Part shown: positions 9,301 through 20,775 of the stretch, in pieces
How the letters are laid out: the number at the start of each line of letters is the position of its first letter
How positions within the stretch are numbered: position 1 is the first letter of the stretch
Assembly (NCBI GenBank): GCA_946800325.1
Contig: OX326959.1
Span: 37,748,908 to 37,812,907, forward strand
Length of the DNA stretch: 64,000 bases
Reading direction: 5' to 3'
DNA from: Luzula sylvatica
Lineage: Eukaryota; Streptophyta; Magnoliopsida; Poales; Juncaceae
Program-made: the position numbers and the translations under genes
Notes under the pieces: model-generated
Databases searched by the model: none
What the model was told of the DNA's origin: nothing
What the model saw: only the letters and a program-made list of their open reading frames with translations

Positions 9301-10340
9301 TTTCCGAAAATTCTTTTATTGTGCCACTTGTGTATATATATATTTTTTTATCTTCTCAGTTAACTTGTCATAATCCGTCATTAATTAGCTCCCACAACAT
9401 TACATCATGTCATACACATTGTTCTTGTTATCATAGTTTCCTAATTAAATGTGATCAAAATAATGAGTTTAATCTAATATTGTTTTCTTTTATTTTAAAA
9501 AATATTGCAAAATACCCAACAAAATATAGATAGCAAATTTGATACCAAAAGGGAAAAACAAAATCTAATATAGTAACTGTGAATTATAATAACAAATCTT
9601 GCATTTACATAAGAAATTTCATAAATTATTTGCAAGTCAACTCGACATTAAAATTCAAAATATCAAGTAGTAATTACACATCAATAAAATTTAAAAGATA
9701 TTGATAAGAATTATTGTTTATTTAATTTTTTTTTTTTGATCCATATTAGAAATTTTCATTCTATAACGGAGCATGCTCCTTGCTGGTCGAATCACAACAA
9801 GATGCAACCGTGTTTTTACTATGATGTTTTTGTTGTTGTTGTTGTGGTGTCGTCGTCGTCGACGACGTTGTTGTTGTTGTTGTTGTAACATTTGTCAAAA
9901 TCTAAATTTATATATTGACCGCACGTTTCAACCAAAAGTTGATTTTTTTTACCAGGGTGTCGTTTCTTGATTAACTACAACTATAAATAAAAGAGAATTT
10001 CATGTAAATCCATTCAAGTAATATAATATTAAGACTAATATCATATCATATATAACATAACTTCAAAACTTATGTAAAAAGAAAATATCACTACACGAGC
10101 TATGCTGGAAAAATGACAGTAAATCAATCCCCTAATTTTTCAATAACAAATCCCTAAAAATATATAAATAAACACATAGAGGGCAAAATTAACACATAAA
10201 CATCACCCCATTCTATTTTTTCTTTCGTTTATTCCCTCAAATTTTCATTTCCCCTACAAACTGCAATTCCTCGTTTTTTTGCCAATTCCACAACCTTTCC
10301 GCATTCACTAATCTAAGATAACGTTCAAATCGAATAATCA
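9301..10340. other. Intergenic DNA and promoter side of the MED26-like gene
   Basis: AT-rich sequence with a GTT/GTC trinucleotide repeat (about 9829-9887), whose Cys/Arg-run ORF is not a gene. A TATATAAATA at 10161-10170, 171 bp before the MED26-like start codon, is a possible TATA box. Confidence 0.4.
10161..10170 (+). promoter_or_regulatory. Possible TATA box of the MED26-like gene
   Basis: TATATAAATA in AT-rich DNA. The position would give a 5' UTR of about 140 bases. AT-rich background makes chance matches common. Confidence 0.3.
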
Positions 10341-12105
10341 ATGAATAAGCTTGAGGATAATCTGAGAGAAGTCATGAAGGCGCAATGCTGCAATATTTGG
10401 ACTTTGATCATCACGACGATCTCCATGGCGGCACGAGACCACCATGGTGATTTTCATCTTCGCCGTGACTCCATTATTGGATCCCTTTATGACTTGTCCA
10501 CATGCAGGAATAACAAATGCCATTCGATCCGGGCTAACATGCACGATCACGTTATGGGATTGGATCTGGATGAGACCCATGTCGAAACAAACCCGGTTCA
10601 TGTTACTGCAGCATCCCCTGATTTGCAATGTGAGAAACATTCTGAAAAAACACCTCAACCTGGGTCTGAACTGTCACCAGAGATGGCGTTGGAAAATATT
10701 CAGAAAAAACAAAATTCAAATACAATTAATCCATGTATTACAAAAATTCTTACGATGATGGATTTTTTGGAAGATCTTGACATGGTAATTAAATTTGACA
10801 TTTTTCTTTCAAATATTCAATTTTTTATCTCTACAAATTATGATTTTCTTTTCTGCGTTAAACAGTCTGATGAGGAATCCCTAGTCAGTATATTGAAAAA
10901 CATGGGCTCCGTTGGTGTCACCTATGAAGTACTCAATGTATGGCCACATAACTATTTTTCTTGCCAAATTTCAAATTTCAATGTTATATTTTCTGGATCT
11001 TATTGGAATTATGTTTGTATGAATTAGGAAACTTATATAGGTCGTCTAGTGAACAAACTCACAAAGCATGGTTCTTCGTATGTACAACGTTTAGCAAAAC
11101 AAAGGATCAAGTAAGAATAAATCTATAAAAAAAAATTATATAGAAAATAAATAAAAGTAAATGTTAAATAATATATTGGAATTGTAGGGAGTGGAAGGAA
11201 TTAGTGGTGGAGTGGAAGAAATCCAAAGCATGCAGCTCTTCGTCACAAGCCATTAAAAGTAAAAATTCTATACAAAAATTTCACCTAAATTACGTCCTAA
11301 TTTAATAATTTGGCTCAGTTAACTGTTCGATTTGTTTCTCCCAAAAAATATTAGATGTGTGCATATATCTATACATATTATTATAACTGAACATTAAACG
11401 GTCATATTTCATTTGAACAGATGAGGCGTCACCCATTATGATAAACGGGCCGGGTCAAATAGAAAAGAAGGCAAAACCCGTCAAGATAAGAGTTGTGTCG
11501 TCGAAGAAAAATGGATCAGATTTTCGAGAGCGTGAAACCAAACCTGCTCCAACTAGACCTGACTCAATAAACGGATCGGATTATTTTGACCGCAAAGTTA
11601 AGCCTGACCCGATTAGAGGGAAGACCGAGCCGTTCAAAGAAGCGCCGGCTAGAGTCAATAATCACCCCGCTTCTTTTTCTCCTCCAAAGGTAAGAAAAAT
11701 GATAGTCTTATCTTACAAAACATAATTTTTAATAAAGCGTCAGTAAAATATTTAACTTATAAATTTATTACTATTTTGCGAATATTCTACAAAGCAGAAG
11801 AATGAGAGGGACGAATTGTACGACTCCGCCAGATTTGATTCTGCAAGAAAACGTCTACAACAAAATTATCAAGAAGATATTAAAGGTAAAATTTTATAAT
11901 TTGAATGCTGCAAAATTTTACATAACTTTACTACTAACTAATTATTATTTTTTGTTGGGTTTGAATAGCAAAAAAACAAAAGAGAATACAAGTTATGGAA
12001 ATAGATGAAATTCCAAAGCCCAAAAATGAGTTCATAAGGAAAAGTGTGTCTACGTCCAAAAATAGATTATACCGACACTTTCCATTCAAAAAAGTATGTG
12101 TTTAG
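10341..12105 (+). CDS. MED26: MED26-like protein (Mediator subunit 26, TFIIS N-terminal domain)
   Basis: Seven exons with GT-AG borders and matching phases: 10341-10784, 10866-10937, 11028-11110, 11188-11258, 11421-11689, 11798-11885, 11969-12105, giving 387 residues. MED26 is a nuclear Mediator subunit; its TFIIS-type N domain binds transcription elongation factors. Residues about 1-60 contain MAARDHHGDFHLRRDSI, as in the N terminus of plant MED26 proteins. Exons 2-4 make the TFIIS N domain (LVSILKNMGSVGVTYEVL, IGRLVNKLTKHGS, then IKEWKELVVEWKK). Exon 5 encodes a basic Pro/Lys-rich linker. Exons 6-7 give the typical C-terminal AARFDSARKRLQQ-like helix and AKKQKRIQVMEIDEIPKP. The first two introns lack an immediate stop, so the open frame runs on into them. 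The sequence is rather diverged (for example IGRLV for the usual IGRHV); it may be a fast-evolving paralogue. No frame damage is seen. Confidence 0.82.
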
Positions 12106-12858
12106 GGATAAATAAGCCCTACCCATTTTATATAAAAAATATACATTAAGTAGTAAAACTAGAAGAATGATATAATGATATAATTATTATAAAATGAATG
12201 TATTTATGATATTTGTTTTGTATGATTTAATTTTGTGACACATATGTGCATATGTGTGTTTTTGCATGTATTCAATACTCCGTGCCATGACACATGTATT
12301 TACAAATGTCATTGTAATTCCTCATATTGTAACACGTACTTACATGTGTAAGTATGCATGTAAATATTGTATACTATAAATACTTACTTGTAGTTGTATT
12401 GTAACACAAGTTCAAAAGAGAAATGAAATACATTCTCTCATCTCTTTCTTTCTTGAATTACTTTCTTATTTCTTGAGTGTCATCTCTTGAATTTTACTAA
12501 TTTCACAACAACAATCATGATAAATTATTTACTTTATTTTGCTTGTGAGCAATAATACCTTGTAATAATAAAAAATAAACAATGACCAACCTAGAACAAT
12601 TTAGAAAAATACCTTAGTCCGAACACGAGAAAACCACATGACTCCTTCGAAATCTGACTCGTCCGCGATACGAAAAATTTAGAAAAATCAAACGACCAAA
12701 TCCGTTCGACCTGAAATCGAAAAATCTTATTCAAAATTGACCCGATATTATATATTATCCCACTCAACTATGTCTGAATTCAAGTTGTTCGAAATTCGAT
12801 TAACACTGGACAGACAAGATTGAACCCTAATAGCCCAACATAAATTGATCCGATTCAA
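12106..12858. other. 3' flank of MED26-like gene, possible LTR-like segment
   Basis: AT-rich. Around 12230-12510 a segment with TATACTATAAATACTT followed by CT-rich sequence and a terminal TTTCACAACA resembles a Copia solo LTR, but no matching target duplication was found, so it is not called. The rest holds no gene. Confidence 0.3.
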
Positions 12859-13575
12859 TGCTGGGTATCAACGTCGCTACCGAGTCTGACGCAGCGGAAT
12901 GAAGGACCTGGTCCGACCCGATCCCGAGGACCACGTTGTCGATCCGAGGATACAATTCCTAAGTATACAACTATTTATATATAACTAATATATATAAAGA
13001 TTCATACCACGTGAAATTGAAGACGGAGACGGTTGATTCTTGCGTAGTTGTTGTCTTTGCTTCGATTCCAGCAACACGTGCGTCCCACGCCCGCATGATT
13101 CAACATCGTCTTCGAAACGCCGATTTGTCATATACAACCGGATTATTTCCGGTTCGTTTCCGACCTAGCTCTTGATCGATCACCACAGAAAGTTTCAGTT
13201 GAAACTTCTCTACTCACCTTGAGCCTCGTCTTTCGGTTGCACACGAATTTTCCTAAAATTCGTCGCAATGTAGCTCGAAAATCTTTCGCTCCAATGGAGT
13301 TTTTTCTCAACTTGTCTCACAAACTTTCTCTTTTCTTAGATCTATTATGAGCATGAAAGAAGGAGAGATCAACCTTTGATCTTATATTAAAAACCTCCAT
13401 TAATATGTATCTTAAGAAAACTGCCAATCCAGAATTTTCATCTGTGAGTATACTGTCGTGACGCACAAGTTGGTTTGTCATGACGGAGCATAAGAGTAAC
13501 GGTTATATCAGTACTCGTGACACGTCCGTCGTGACGGATTATGATGCGTCATGACGGACCGTGATCCAAATTCTG
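12859..13575 (-). repeat. Copia-family LTR (minus), palindrome-rich U3
   Basis: The reverse complement matches the LTR at 37160-38094: it shares the end (GATACCCAGCA here, GATACCCAACA there), GTGGTCCTCGGGATCGGGTC, AACTACGCAAGAATC, and the U3 array of GTCATGACG palindromes (13430-13560). The outer U3 boundary near 13575 is uncertain and no target duplication was found, so it may be a solo or truncated LTR. It overlaps the last codons of the zinc-knuckle ORF. Confidence 0.65.
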
Positions 13576-14640
13576 GATTGACAGTTTTCCAACGGCGCAA
13601 GAAGGTCCTCACTCGAGCTCAGTGAGATCGGACTCAATTTCGGTTCGGGTTGGCGTATGAACTTTTGGTGAAACAATTCGAGTTCTTGCTCGGTTGGTGT
13701 TATATCACATGGAATAAATGTTTGAACATTCTCAATCATTACTCCTAGAAATTTGACTCGAATCATCTTTACCATATTATTCGCGGCATATGGAATCTCA
13801 TTTGGAAATTTTCCGAGTTCATCGGTAGCTAGAATTATCTTTAACTTTTCTATTTTTTCGAGATCTACAAGAGGGCCGTGATAAATAATCTTGCCATACG
13901 GGCCGAGGATTATCATGAGCTCGCTTAGACACCAAGCTTGCATCTGAAGATCCCATAATTCGAACCAAATTTTGAATTGCAATTTATTTGGTTTACCTCC
14001 AATTGCATTACTCCATGGGTATGTCACATAACCCGCCTCGTTCAAGAATTTGCAACTCTTCTCGGCAAAGGTTGCTCGATTTACGAATTTGGGTAGAATT
14101 AGGAGATATTTTTCGTTACCCCAATACACAAGCTCGAAAGGGTGAATCCAATTTTCGACTGATCGATAGACGATGATGTTGAGTGCATCAAGGTTGTGAC
14201 CGGTTACAAACCTTGCGTCAAGAACCATCGCTTTCTCGAGTCTTTTTGTACTTTTCGCGTGAGCCGGTGTAGTTGGAACATAAACCTTTACGTTAATTGG
14301 GTTTGGTTTGTCAATCTTGATGGTTGGAATTGGATCGAAAGGTTTCTTGCAGAGTGTCGTGCATTGCTTACATGTGTGACCATTGCTTCGGCAATTTAGG
14401 CAAATTTTAGGGTTCCAACACTCACAAGTTTCATGGCCATGTCTCATACACCTTAAACAAAAATCAAACCAAGATGGGTGATTTGGATCCGGTGAAAATG
14501 AGGGTGTAATGGAGGAATAGGGGTTACCTGTGGTGTTGGCATTTGGCGAGTGAGGTCGCTTTGTCCCACTTGTGCCCCCTTGTTCCCTCTCTTTTCTTTT
14601 TTGAGCTCCAATAATGGCTGGTTCCCCATTAATGGCGGTT
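13539..14640 (-). pseudogene. Zinc-knuckle/DUF4283-like ORF, probably TE-related
   Basis: The main frame runs from about 14640 to a stop at 13539 (first ATG 14447). It has two Cys-rich knuckles (CLRCMRHGHETC; CLNCRSNGHTCKQC), then a region resembling the DUF4283-type fold (LQFKIWFELWDLQMQAW and LGPYGKIIYHG), an order known from plant retroelement-like proteins. Upstream, 14680-14900, a Gly/Pro/Asn-rich linker continues in another frame and is interrupted by stops, so at least two frameshifts have occurred. The final codons and the stop come from the LTR at 12859-13575, so the natural C terminus is lost. Nucleic-acid binding is inferred from the knuckles; the exact family is uncertain. Confidence 0.5.
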
Positions 14641-14917
14641 TGTGGAGCACTTACTTCTTGGTTTATTGGCCTTCATTCTTGTATGGGGGTCTATTGGAAG
14701 CTTGGTTCCTTCTAAATTGTTAGGTGTGGCCACCATGAAGATGAGGTTGAGAACCACTACTTGCCGCATTGTTGAAACCCGACGGTTGTGGCCCCGGATT
14801 AACTCCTCTTCCTTCTCGGTTGTTCCTCTACCTCTATCTCCGTTCGATCTATACATCTCTCGGCTTGTTTGCTTTTGGTTTGTGGTTCGGTTTTGGTTGA
14901 GATACCTAGCCGAGTGA

Positions 14918-15721
14918 TAATGGTGGAGGGTTTGGGAGTGAGGGTAGTTTTTGTTTTTTTAGAGTAAGCCCAGAATGGATGAGGGAATATTATATAGTTT
15001 TTTTGGATTTGCTTTCATCTCTCACCAATATCCACCATTTGAAATTTATCTTTCTTCTCCAATGATTTTGTCACGTTTCCCCATGCTCTCTCTCTCCAAG
15101 CCATCAAATTATGACATTATTGGAAAACGAAAATACAAATGATTAGTTATCATGAAAATGTATAACAAATTATTAGTTATCATGCGTAAGAATATAAAAT
15201 CAAAATAAGATGAATTATCAAAATAAGACGAATTTTTTATTTTACAAGAAAAAAATCAAAATCATGCATATATACAAAAATATTATATGATCATTTGAAC
15301 CTTAAAACACATATTTCAGGGAAAAATGTTTTTTTATATGAACATTGTAAAAATGCTATTTACATCTTCTATAAAAGAACATATTTTTTTTCTTCATTTC
15401 TTATTTGTTACCAAAAATAATGACTACGATATATTTACATTTTTAATGCCATCATTTAAAAAGTATACTTGTTAAGTATATGGTTACCAAAAATAATAAC
15501 CAAGACATAAAAAAAAAATCACAATTTCAGATTAAAAAAAAGTATAAGTTCCCATTTTATTACTACAACCAAAAATGTCATAGCCTTCAGACAAGACATG
15601 TATGCACCATTACACAACGCGCAAAAACTATGAATAAAATTAGTTTAAATACCACGCACCAACAAAATTTCTCCTCAAGACGGGTCAAGCGAAAACCCTA
15701 ATCTATGAGTACAAACTACAC
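14918..15721. other. Intergenic AT-rich DNA
   Basis: Nothing recognisable. The right end includes the 3' UTR side of the GrpE gene. Confidence 0.4.
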
Positions 15722-17161
15722 TCACTCCGAATTTTCATCGGGAACTTTCGTTACGCCAACTTCGGCTGGGCGGAGGACCCTTTCATGCAGCATGTATCCG
15801 TTCTGTCACATTGAAGCACATAAAAATTTATTCATGACAATAATATTGTATTAAAAAAGAAAAAAAATGTTTTACCTTGAGGACTACAGCTACGGTGCCA
15901 GGTGGCTTGGATGCGTCAGGCATTTGAAATACAGCATTGTGTCTATGAGGATCAAATGCCTCGTTCGACGCATCATATTTCTCCACTCCATATTTCCTAA
16001 GCACCTTCATTCACAAAAACAACAAAAAACATTTTACAATTTCAGTATAATACAGGGCTTCTTTACAAATTTACTCTTTCGAGGAAAAACGAGAATAAAG
16101 TACCTCGATTAATTGTTTATCGGTCATCTCAACGCCCTCTAATAAGGTTTTGAGAAGTGGGACCGCCTTGTCAGATTCTTTTGTCGTGGCATCGAGTTTA
16201 GCGAAACTCTCTTTCACAACCGATGAAGCTCTTTCTAAATTATCAGCCACGTCTAACAAGCTCTTCGCAAAATTCTACAAAAATATTAAAGAAATTTAAT
16301 TTTTTTGAATACAGAAAATTATGAGAGAGAGAGAGAGAGAGAGGTAGACCTGAATTGCGAATTTCTTGGAATTCTCAGCTTCGCGTTTGGTTCTCTCGAT
16401 AACATTTTCTCTTTCGGCATAACTGCGTAAAACCATATCTTTCATTTTCTCTACCTCTTTAGTGGCCTGCTCTAACAATTCGTCTTTTTCTGATACAAGC
16501 TTTATAAGTTCTTCTGTCGAAAGATCGATCTCTTTATCTGATTTAAACAAAAATATATGTTTTGTATATGATTTTCTAAGAAAGAGATAAATGAAATGAA
16601 TTTCTTTCGCAAAAAGATAGAAACGTTACCTGAATCGGAATCCTGCTTGGTTTGCTCTTTATCTGATGATGCTTTTGAATTTTCATTTTCTGATTGAGGA
16701 GATGTAGAAGATGAAAACCCTAATTTCTGGAAGGTCCCATTTGGTAAAGCTCGATGCATTGACATATTGTTTTGAGGAACCTATTAAGCATAGTAATTAC
16801 CAATTATTATCAGATCACATCAAAATATCAGTAGATTTCACTATTTATTCAACTGTATTATCTAATTAAACAGTAATATTCATAATGTAAATCAAACCCA
16901 GTTTAATTTACAGTCTATTATCATATTTTTGCAATAATTGTTGAAAACATTGATCTAACTAGCAAGAACAAAATTTCCAGAGCAAAAACATAACAAAAGA
17001 TTAAGCATACAATTAAAACACAATAGAAACCTCACCTTGATAAGTGACCAAGAGACAGGCTCAGAAGAGAACAAGCAGTGCTCAGGCCGTGCGGAACTGA
17101 GACGATTTACAACCCCACCGGCCGACCTCGACATCCGTGCAAGGATTATTCTAGAAGCCAT
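15722..17161 (-). CDS. MGE1: Mitochondrial GrpE nucleotide-exchange factor (Mge1-like)
   Basis: Six exons on the minus strand, all GT-AG with consistent phase: 17161-17036, 16780-16630, 16537-16350, 16274-16104, 16004-15876, 15802-15722; 281 residues. GrpE releases ADP from Hsp70 (mtHsp70) in the matrix and so drives protein import and folding. Visible family features: a long N-terminal helix (LIKLVSEKDELLEQATKEVE, then RSYAERENVIERTKREAENSKKFAI), the four-helix core (LLDVADNLERA; LLEGVEMTDKQL) and the C-terminal beta domain (DPHRHNAVFQMPD; GTVAVVLKNGYMLHERVLRPAEVGV). The first 40 residues are Arg/Ser-rich without acidic residues until late, fitting a mitochondrial presequence. I start at 17161 (MASRIILARMSRSAG), which resembles known plant Mge1 starts; an in-frame ATG at 17200 would add 13 residues. 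It is intact. Confidence 0.92.
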
Positions 17162-17512
17162 GCCGATTTTCTTCGAGAAGAAAGAAGAAGCGGCTATCAA
17201 AAACTACGAAAGGGCTTGTCGAACAAGAAATAACGACAAAGGGAAGGGGGGTTTATGCACTTATGCTGGCATTGCTGGGGTTTTAATATAAGAAGAAGAC
17301 TATTTTGCCCTCGATGTTTTCTATTTGAATTTGTTCATCTATATATATATAGTTATTGGATTACATGGGCCTTTCTGTCTTTTTAGCTAACAATACCCAG
17401 CCCATTGCCCAAGCTTAATTTTTTGAGAGGGGAAATTTGTAAATAAGACCCTCCATTATTTTAAAATTACAAACACTCCCTTCTGTTCATACTTCGTTTT
17501 CGTTCCCAGCAA
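17162..17512. promoter_or_regulatory. Shared divergent promoter region of GrpE and PPR genes
   Basis: The two start codons face away from each other across about 350 bp, which must hold both 5' UTRs and core promoters. A TATATATATATAG stretch lies near 17341-17353. Two organelle-related genes sharing an upstream region is consistent with, but does not prove, bidirectional control. Confidence 0.5.
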
Positions 17513-19066
17513 ATGCAATCTACAGAGACGATCCTAAACCACCTGAACAAATGCATCAATTTACCGCATTTCAAGCAGCTCCATGCGCAAACTGTAATCA
17601 ATGGCGTTTTTCAGCAAGATGGGAATTACATAGCAGTGAAGTTCATTTCTTTTCTTTCCAATTCACTGCACAACCTTTCCTATGCGAGAGCCATCTTTTT
17701 TAGTTGCATTTCTCGTGCTAATGTCTATGTTTGGACTTCTATGATTGGTTCTTACACTAATCACAAAACCAATTGGACCAAAGAGGGTTTTGGGGTTTTT
17801 AAATTAATGCTTGAAATTGGGCCGAGACCGAATTGTTATACCGCTTCTTCAGTAATAAAGGTTTGTTCTTTGGCAAAGGCAGTTCGAGAAGGAAAACAAA
17901 TTCATGGGTTTTTAGAGAAATCTGGATTTGGGGGTTTTGAGTATGTTAATGGTGCAATGGTTGATATGTATGGTAAATTTGGGCTTGTACACCATGCACG
18001 GAAAGTGTTCGAGAATATGTCCGAGAGAAATTTAATCGTATGTAATGCTATGTTGGATTGTTATGTAAAATCTGGAAATGTGAAATCTGCACAAGAACTG
18101 TTCGATGAAATGTCACAGAGAGATGTGGTCTCTTGGAATAGCTTGGTATATGGTTATGCAAGTGAGGGGAATATGACGGTGGCAAAAGGCCTTTTCGATA
18201 AAATGACGAATAAAAATGTTAATTCATGGAATATAATAATATTTGGATATTCACGTAGTGGCCAATGGAAAAAGGCTATAGAGATTTTTAATTATATGTT
18301 ATTAGGCTCAATTAAACCAAACTCTGCTACAATTGCGGTACTTTTGTCAGCATGTAGTCATTTAGGCTGTTTAAAACTAGCTGAACAAATTCACGGGCTT
18401 TTATGCAAAAGTTGCATTGAAACTAATTGTCACGTTAATAATTCTATGTTAGATATGTATGCCAAATGCGGTGGCATTGTCGACGCATGTGAAGTGTTCG
18501 ACAAAATACCTGTGAAAGATTCGGTGTCTTATAATGTTATGATTGGTGCTTTTGCCAATCATGGACTTGGTAAAGAAGCTATAGATCTTTTTATCGAAAT
18601 GGATAAAAAACGATTAGAACCCGACAAAATTACGTTTTTAGCCTTGTTAACCGCGTGTAGTCATTCTGGACTCGTAGAATCTGGTCAGGATTACTTCGAT
18701 TCTATGATTAGGGATTTCGCAATTAAGCCCTTGGTCGATCACTATGCTTCTATGGTTGATCTTTTCGGCCGAGCCGGTTTAATAAGAAATGCATTTGAAT
18801 TTATACAAAATATGCCAATCGAACCAAATGCGGGAGTTTGGGGCGCATTATTAAACGCGTGTAGAAAATACGGTAATGTAGAAATTGGGAAAATTGCGGC
18901 TAGAGAGCTTTTGAAAATTGAACCGGATAATCCGGGCAATTACGTAATTTTGTCGAACATGTGTGCGGGGGATAAGTTATGGGATGATGTGGTCGCTGTG
19001 AGAGGGTTAATGAAAGGAAATAAAGTGGATGTAATAGAAGGTTGTAGTTGGACCAAAGATAATTAG
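17513..19066 (+). CDS. Pentatricopeptide repeat protein, PLS class, E type
   Basis: 517 residues in one intronless frame, as is usual for plant PPR genes. PPR proteins bind organellar RNA base by base and act in editing, splicing or stability in mitochondria or plastids. Repeats begin around residue 55 and continue to the end: VYVWTSMIGSYTNHK, YVNGAMVDMYGKFGLVHHARKVFENM, DVVSWNSLVYGYASEGNM, VNSWNIIIFGYSRSGQWKKA, VNNSMLDMYAKCGG, SYNVMIGAFANHGLGKEA, ITFLALLTACSHSGLVESG. P, L and S variants alternate. The C terminus is an E motif (YVILSNMCAGDKLWDDV, ending GCSWTKDN). There is no E+ or DYW deaminase domain, so any editing role would need a partner. No clear transit peptide can be read. It is intact and head to head with GrpE. 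Confidence 0.93.
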   Translation: MQSTETILNHLNKCINLPHFKQLHAQTVINGVFQQDGNYIAVKFISFLSNSLHNLSYARAIFFSCISRANVYVWTSMIGSYTNHKTNWTKEGFGVFKLMLEIGPRPNCYTASSVIKVCSLAKAVREGKQIHGFLEKSGFGGFEYVNGAMVDMYGKFGLVHHARKVFENMSERNLIVCNAMLDCYVKSGNVKSAQELFDEMSQRDVVSWNSLVYGYASEGNMTVAKGLFDKMTNKNVNSWNIIIFGYSRSGQWKKAIEIFNYMLLGSIKPNSATIAVLLSACSHLGCLKLAEQIHGLLCKSCIETNCHVNNSMLDMYAKCGGIVDACEVFDKIPVKDSVSYNVMIGAFANHGLGKEAIDLFIEMDKKRLEPDKITFLALLTACSHSGLVESGQDYFDSMIRDFAIKPLVDHYASMVDLFGRAGLIRNAFEFIQNMPIEPNAGVWGALLNACRKYGNVEIGKIAARELLKIEPDNPGNYVILSNMCAGDKLWDDVVAVRGLMKGNKVDVIEGCSWTKDN

Positions 19067-20111
19067 TGGAACCTCTTATTTTCTTTTAATACCCAAATCA
19101 GTGTTGGTTTAAGAATAATTGGGAGAAATCTTGCTATGATGCGGTTTTGTGAATTTAATTGTTAACCAAAGATAATTTCATTCATTATATTATAAAGTTT
19201 AATTTTATAAATTAAGATGTATCTTTTACCTAGTATTTGTTCGTCAAATAATATATTTCATAATTTATCTTCTCATTTTCAAGTAAGAGAAATGTTTAAA
19301 GCTGAAATTATACTAACTTAGAGCTCAAAACGAACACCAAAATTCAAAAGAATTTATATAGGAATGAGAAATAAAATGTTTGATGAATGATTCGACGAAA
19401 AAAATACGAAGGAGCTAATTTAAAATAGTCCAATATGATAGATACAATTTATTGAACTCGCCAATTATGTCGAAAATTGTACTGAATTTTTTCTTCACTC
19501 GAAATGAATTCTGTTCGTGTCCATATGGACAATACAAAAATATGATTAAACATTGTATTAAAATCATATAGCCTTAATTAAAGCTACGGCAACGCCCAAT
19601 GGTGATCAGTTGCGCAATTGAAGTCGTATACCTTACTTTTCTCACAACATATGCATCAATTCTGTAGTGTTTCGAGTGTCCATCTATTGATTTAGTATTT
19701 TGATTCTTTTTGTTTTCACAAATCAAAACAAAAACTTCAATCCGAAAAATCCAAATTAGCAACTCTTAATTCTATGGCGAGTTCGATTGCACGAGCATTC
19801 AGTCAAGATTCAGCAAAAAATCGAAAATTCGCGATGACTTGAATGTTTCTAGACTGAGTTTATTGTGTTCACAAATCCTAACTTGTGCCGAAATAGCTTC
19901 AATCCGTTCGAACTCAGTAACAGGTGCATGCAAAATAGATAGTTATTCATTTTGAATATGCCAAAATTGGGAGTATATTTTTCCTGACAAATAGTGCGCA
20001 TAAAATCTTTTTTGATTTGGTAGAATTTTATTCACCCCTTTATAGCTATTTTCGAGGCCCGGAATTCACCCACCAAGCAAGCAACTTAAAATTAGATGTT
20101 TATACATCGAG
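19067..20111. other. Intergenic DNA
   Basis: AT-rich, including the 3' UTR of the PPR gene. No gene or repeat is recognised. Confidence 0.4.
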
Positions 20112-20775
20112 TTATACAAATTTGCTGATACTATCACGAATTGCTAAACTGGCTCGTCTAAACCATGCCTTCCACCTCTTTGTGCGACCCTGATAATATC
20201 CTTCTAAATTATGGCAAATTGTCCTCAAATAATAGCCACCTGTAAAATCAAAATGTATCCCTTCGCTAAGCGTCTTGAATAGATCCACAACCTCTTCTTC
20301 ACTTCATAAGTCGTGTTCAATGATTCCTTCGCGTACCAGTAGGCCAAACATCTTTAGGGTCTTTAATCAGCTGAGACATGAAAATGATGTATGCGGTAAT
20401 ATCATTTCCGAATGTATGGTTTGTTTGTTCTAATGCAATGAGGTTCTTAAAAAAATAGGGAGCGATGTTCGCGTACCAGTAGGCCAAACTTCATAAGTCG
20501 TCATTTTGACTCGGCTTTAAGTACATATGACAAAGGTGCAATAAATGACAGAAATCTCTTGGTCGATTGCATTCGTTGATAGCTCTCGGGTAATGACATA
20601 CTATTTGCTCCATGTAGTGAGAATTTTTTTCTGAGACCGATGGAGCGATGTTCTTATCGCCTATAAAGGTTTCATAAATGGGTGATTCTAGAGTAAGACC
20701 TTTTTTAATTGCATGGCTGAGATTAAATCTTATAAGTTGATTGGATGGCTGAGATTTAAGTTTCCTGTGGTACAT
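20112..20775 (-). pseudogene. DUF247 (UPF0481) family pseudogene
   Basis: The minus strand keeps the order of a DUF247 plant protein but in broken frames. The N-terminal part (20775-20491) has PRDFCHLLHLCHMYLKP, like the PxHLLDLLH motif. It then shifts to NIAPYFFKNLIALEQTNHTFG, equivalent to the PYFRNLIAFEQ motif, and on to ITAYIIFMSQLIKDPKDV. A further shift gives GLLVREGIIEHDL, an in-frame TGA, SEEEVVDLFKTLSEGI, and RTKRWKAWFRRA near the C terminus; the usual final membrane helix is absent. At least two frameshifts and one stop are present. The 23-base segment GCGTACCAGTAGGCCAAAC appears twice (near 20332 and 20471), a small internal duplication. DUF247 proteins are plant-specific; one acts in grass self-incompatibility. 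Confidence 0.65.

Noticed and set aside
9773..9970. 65-residue ORF with Leu, Arg and Cys runs
   Set aside because: The runs come from a GTT/GTC trinucleotide repeat; there is no domain or coding context.
12230..12520. Solo Copia LTR downstream of the MED26-like gene
   Set aside because: It has a TATA box and CACAACA end, but no TG start with a matching 5-bp duplication could be fixed.
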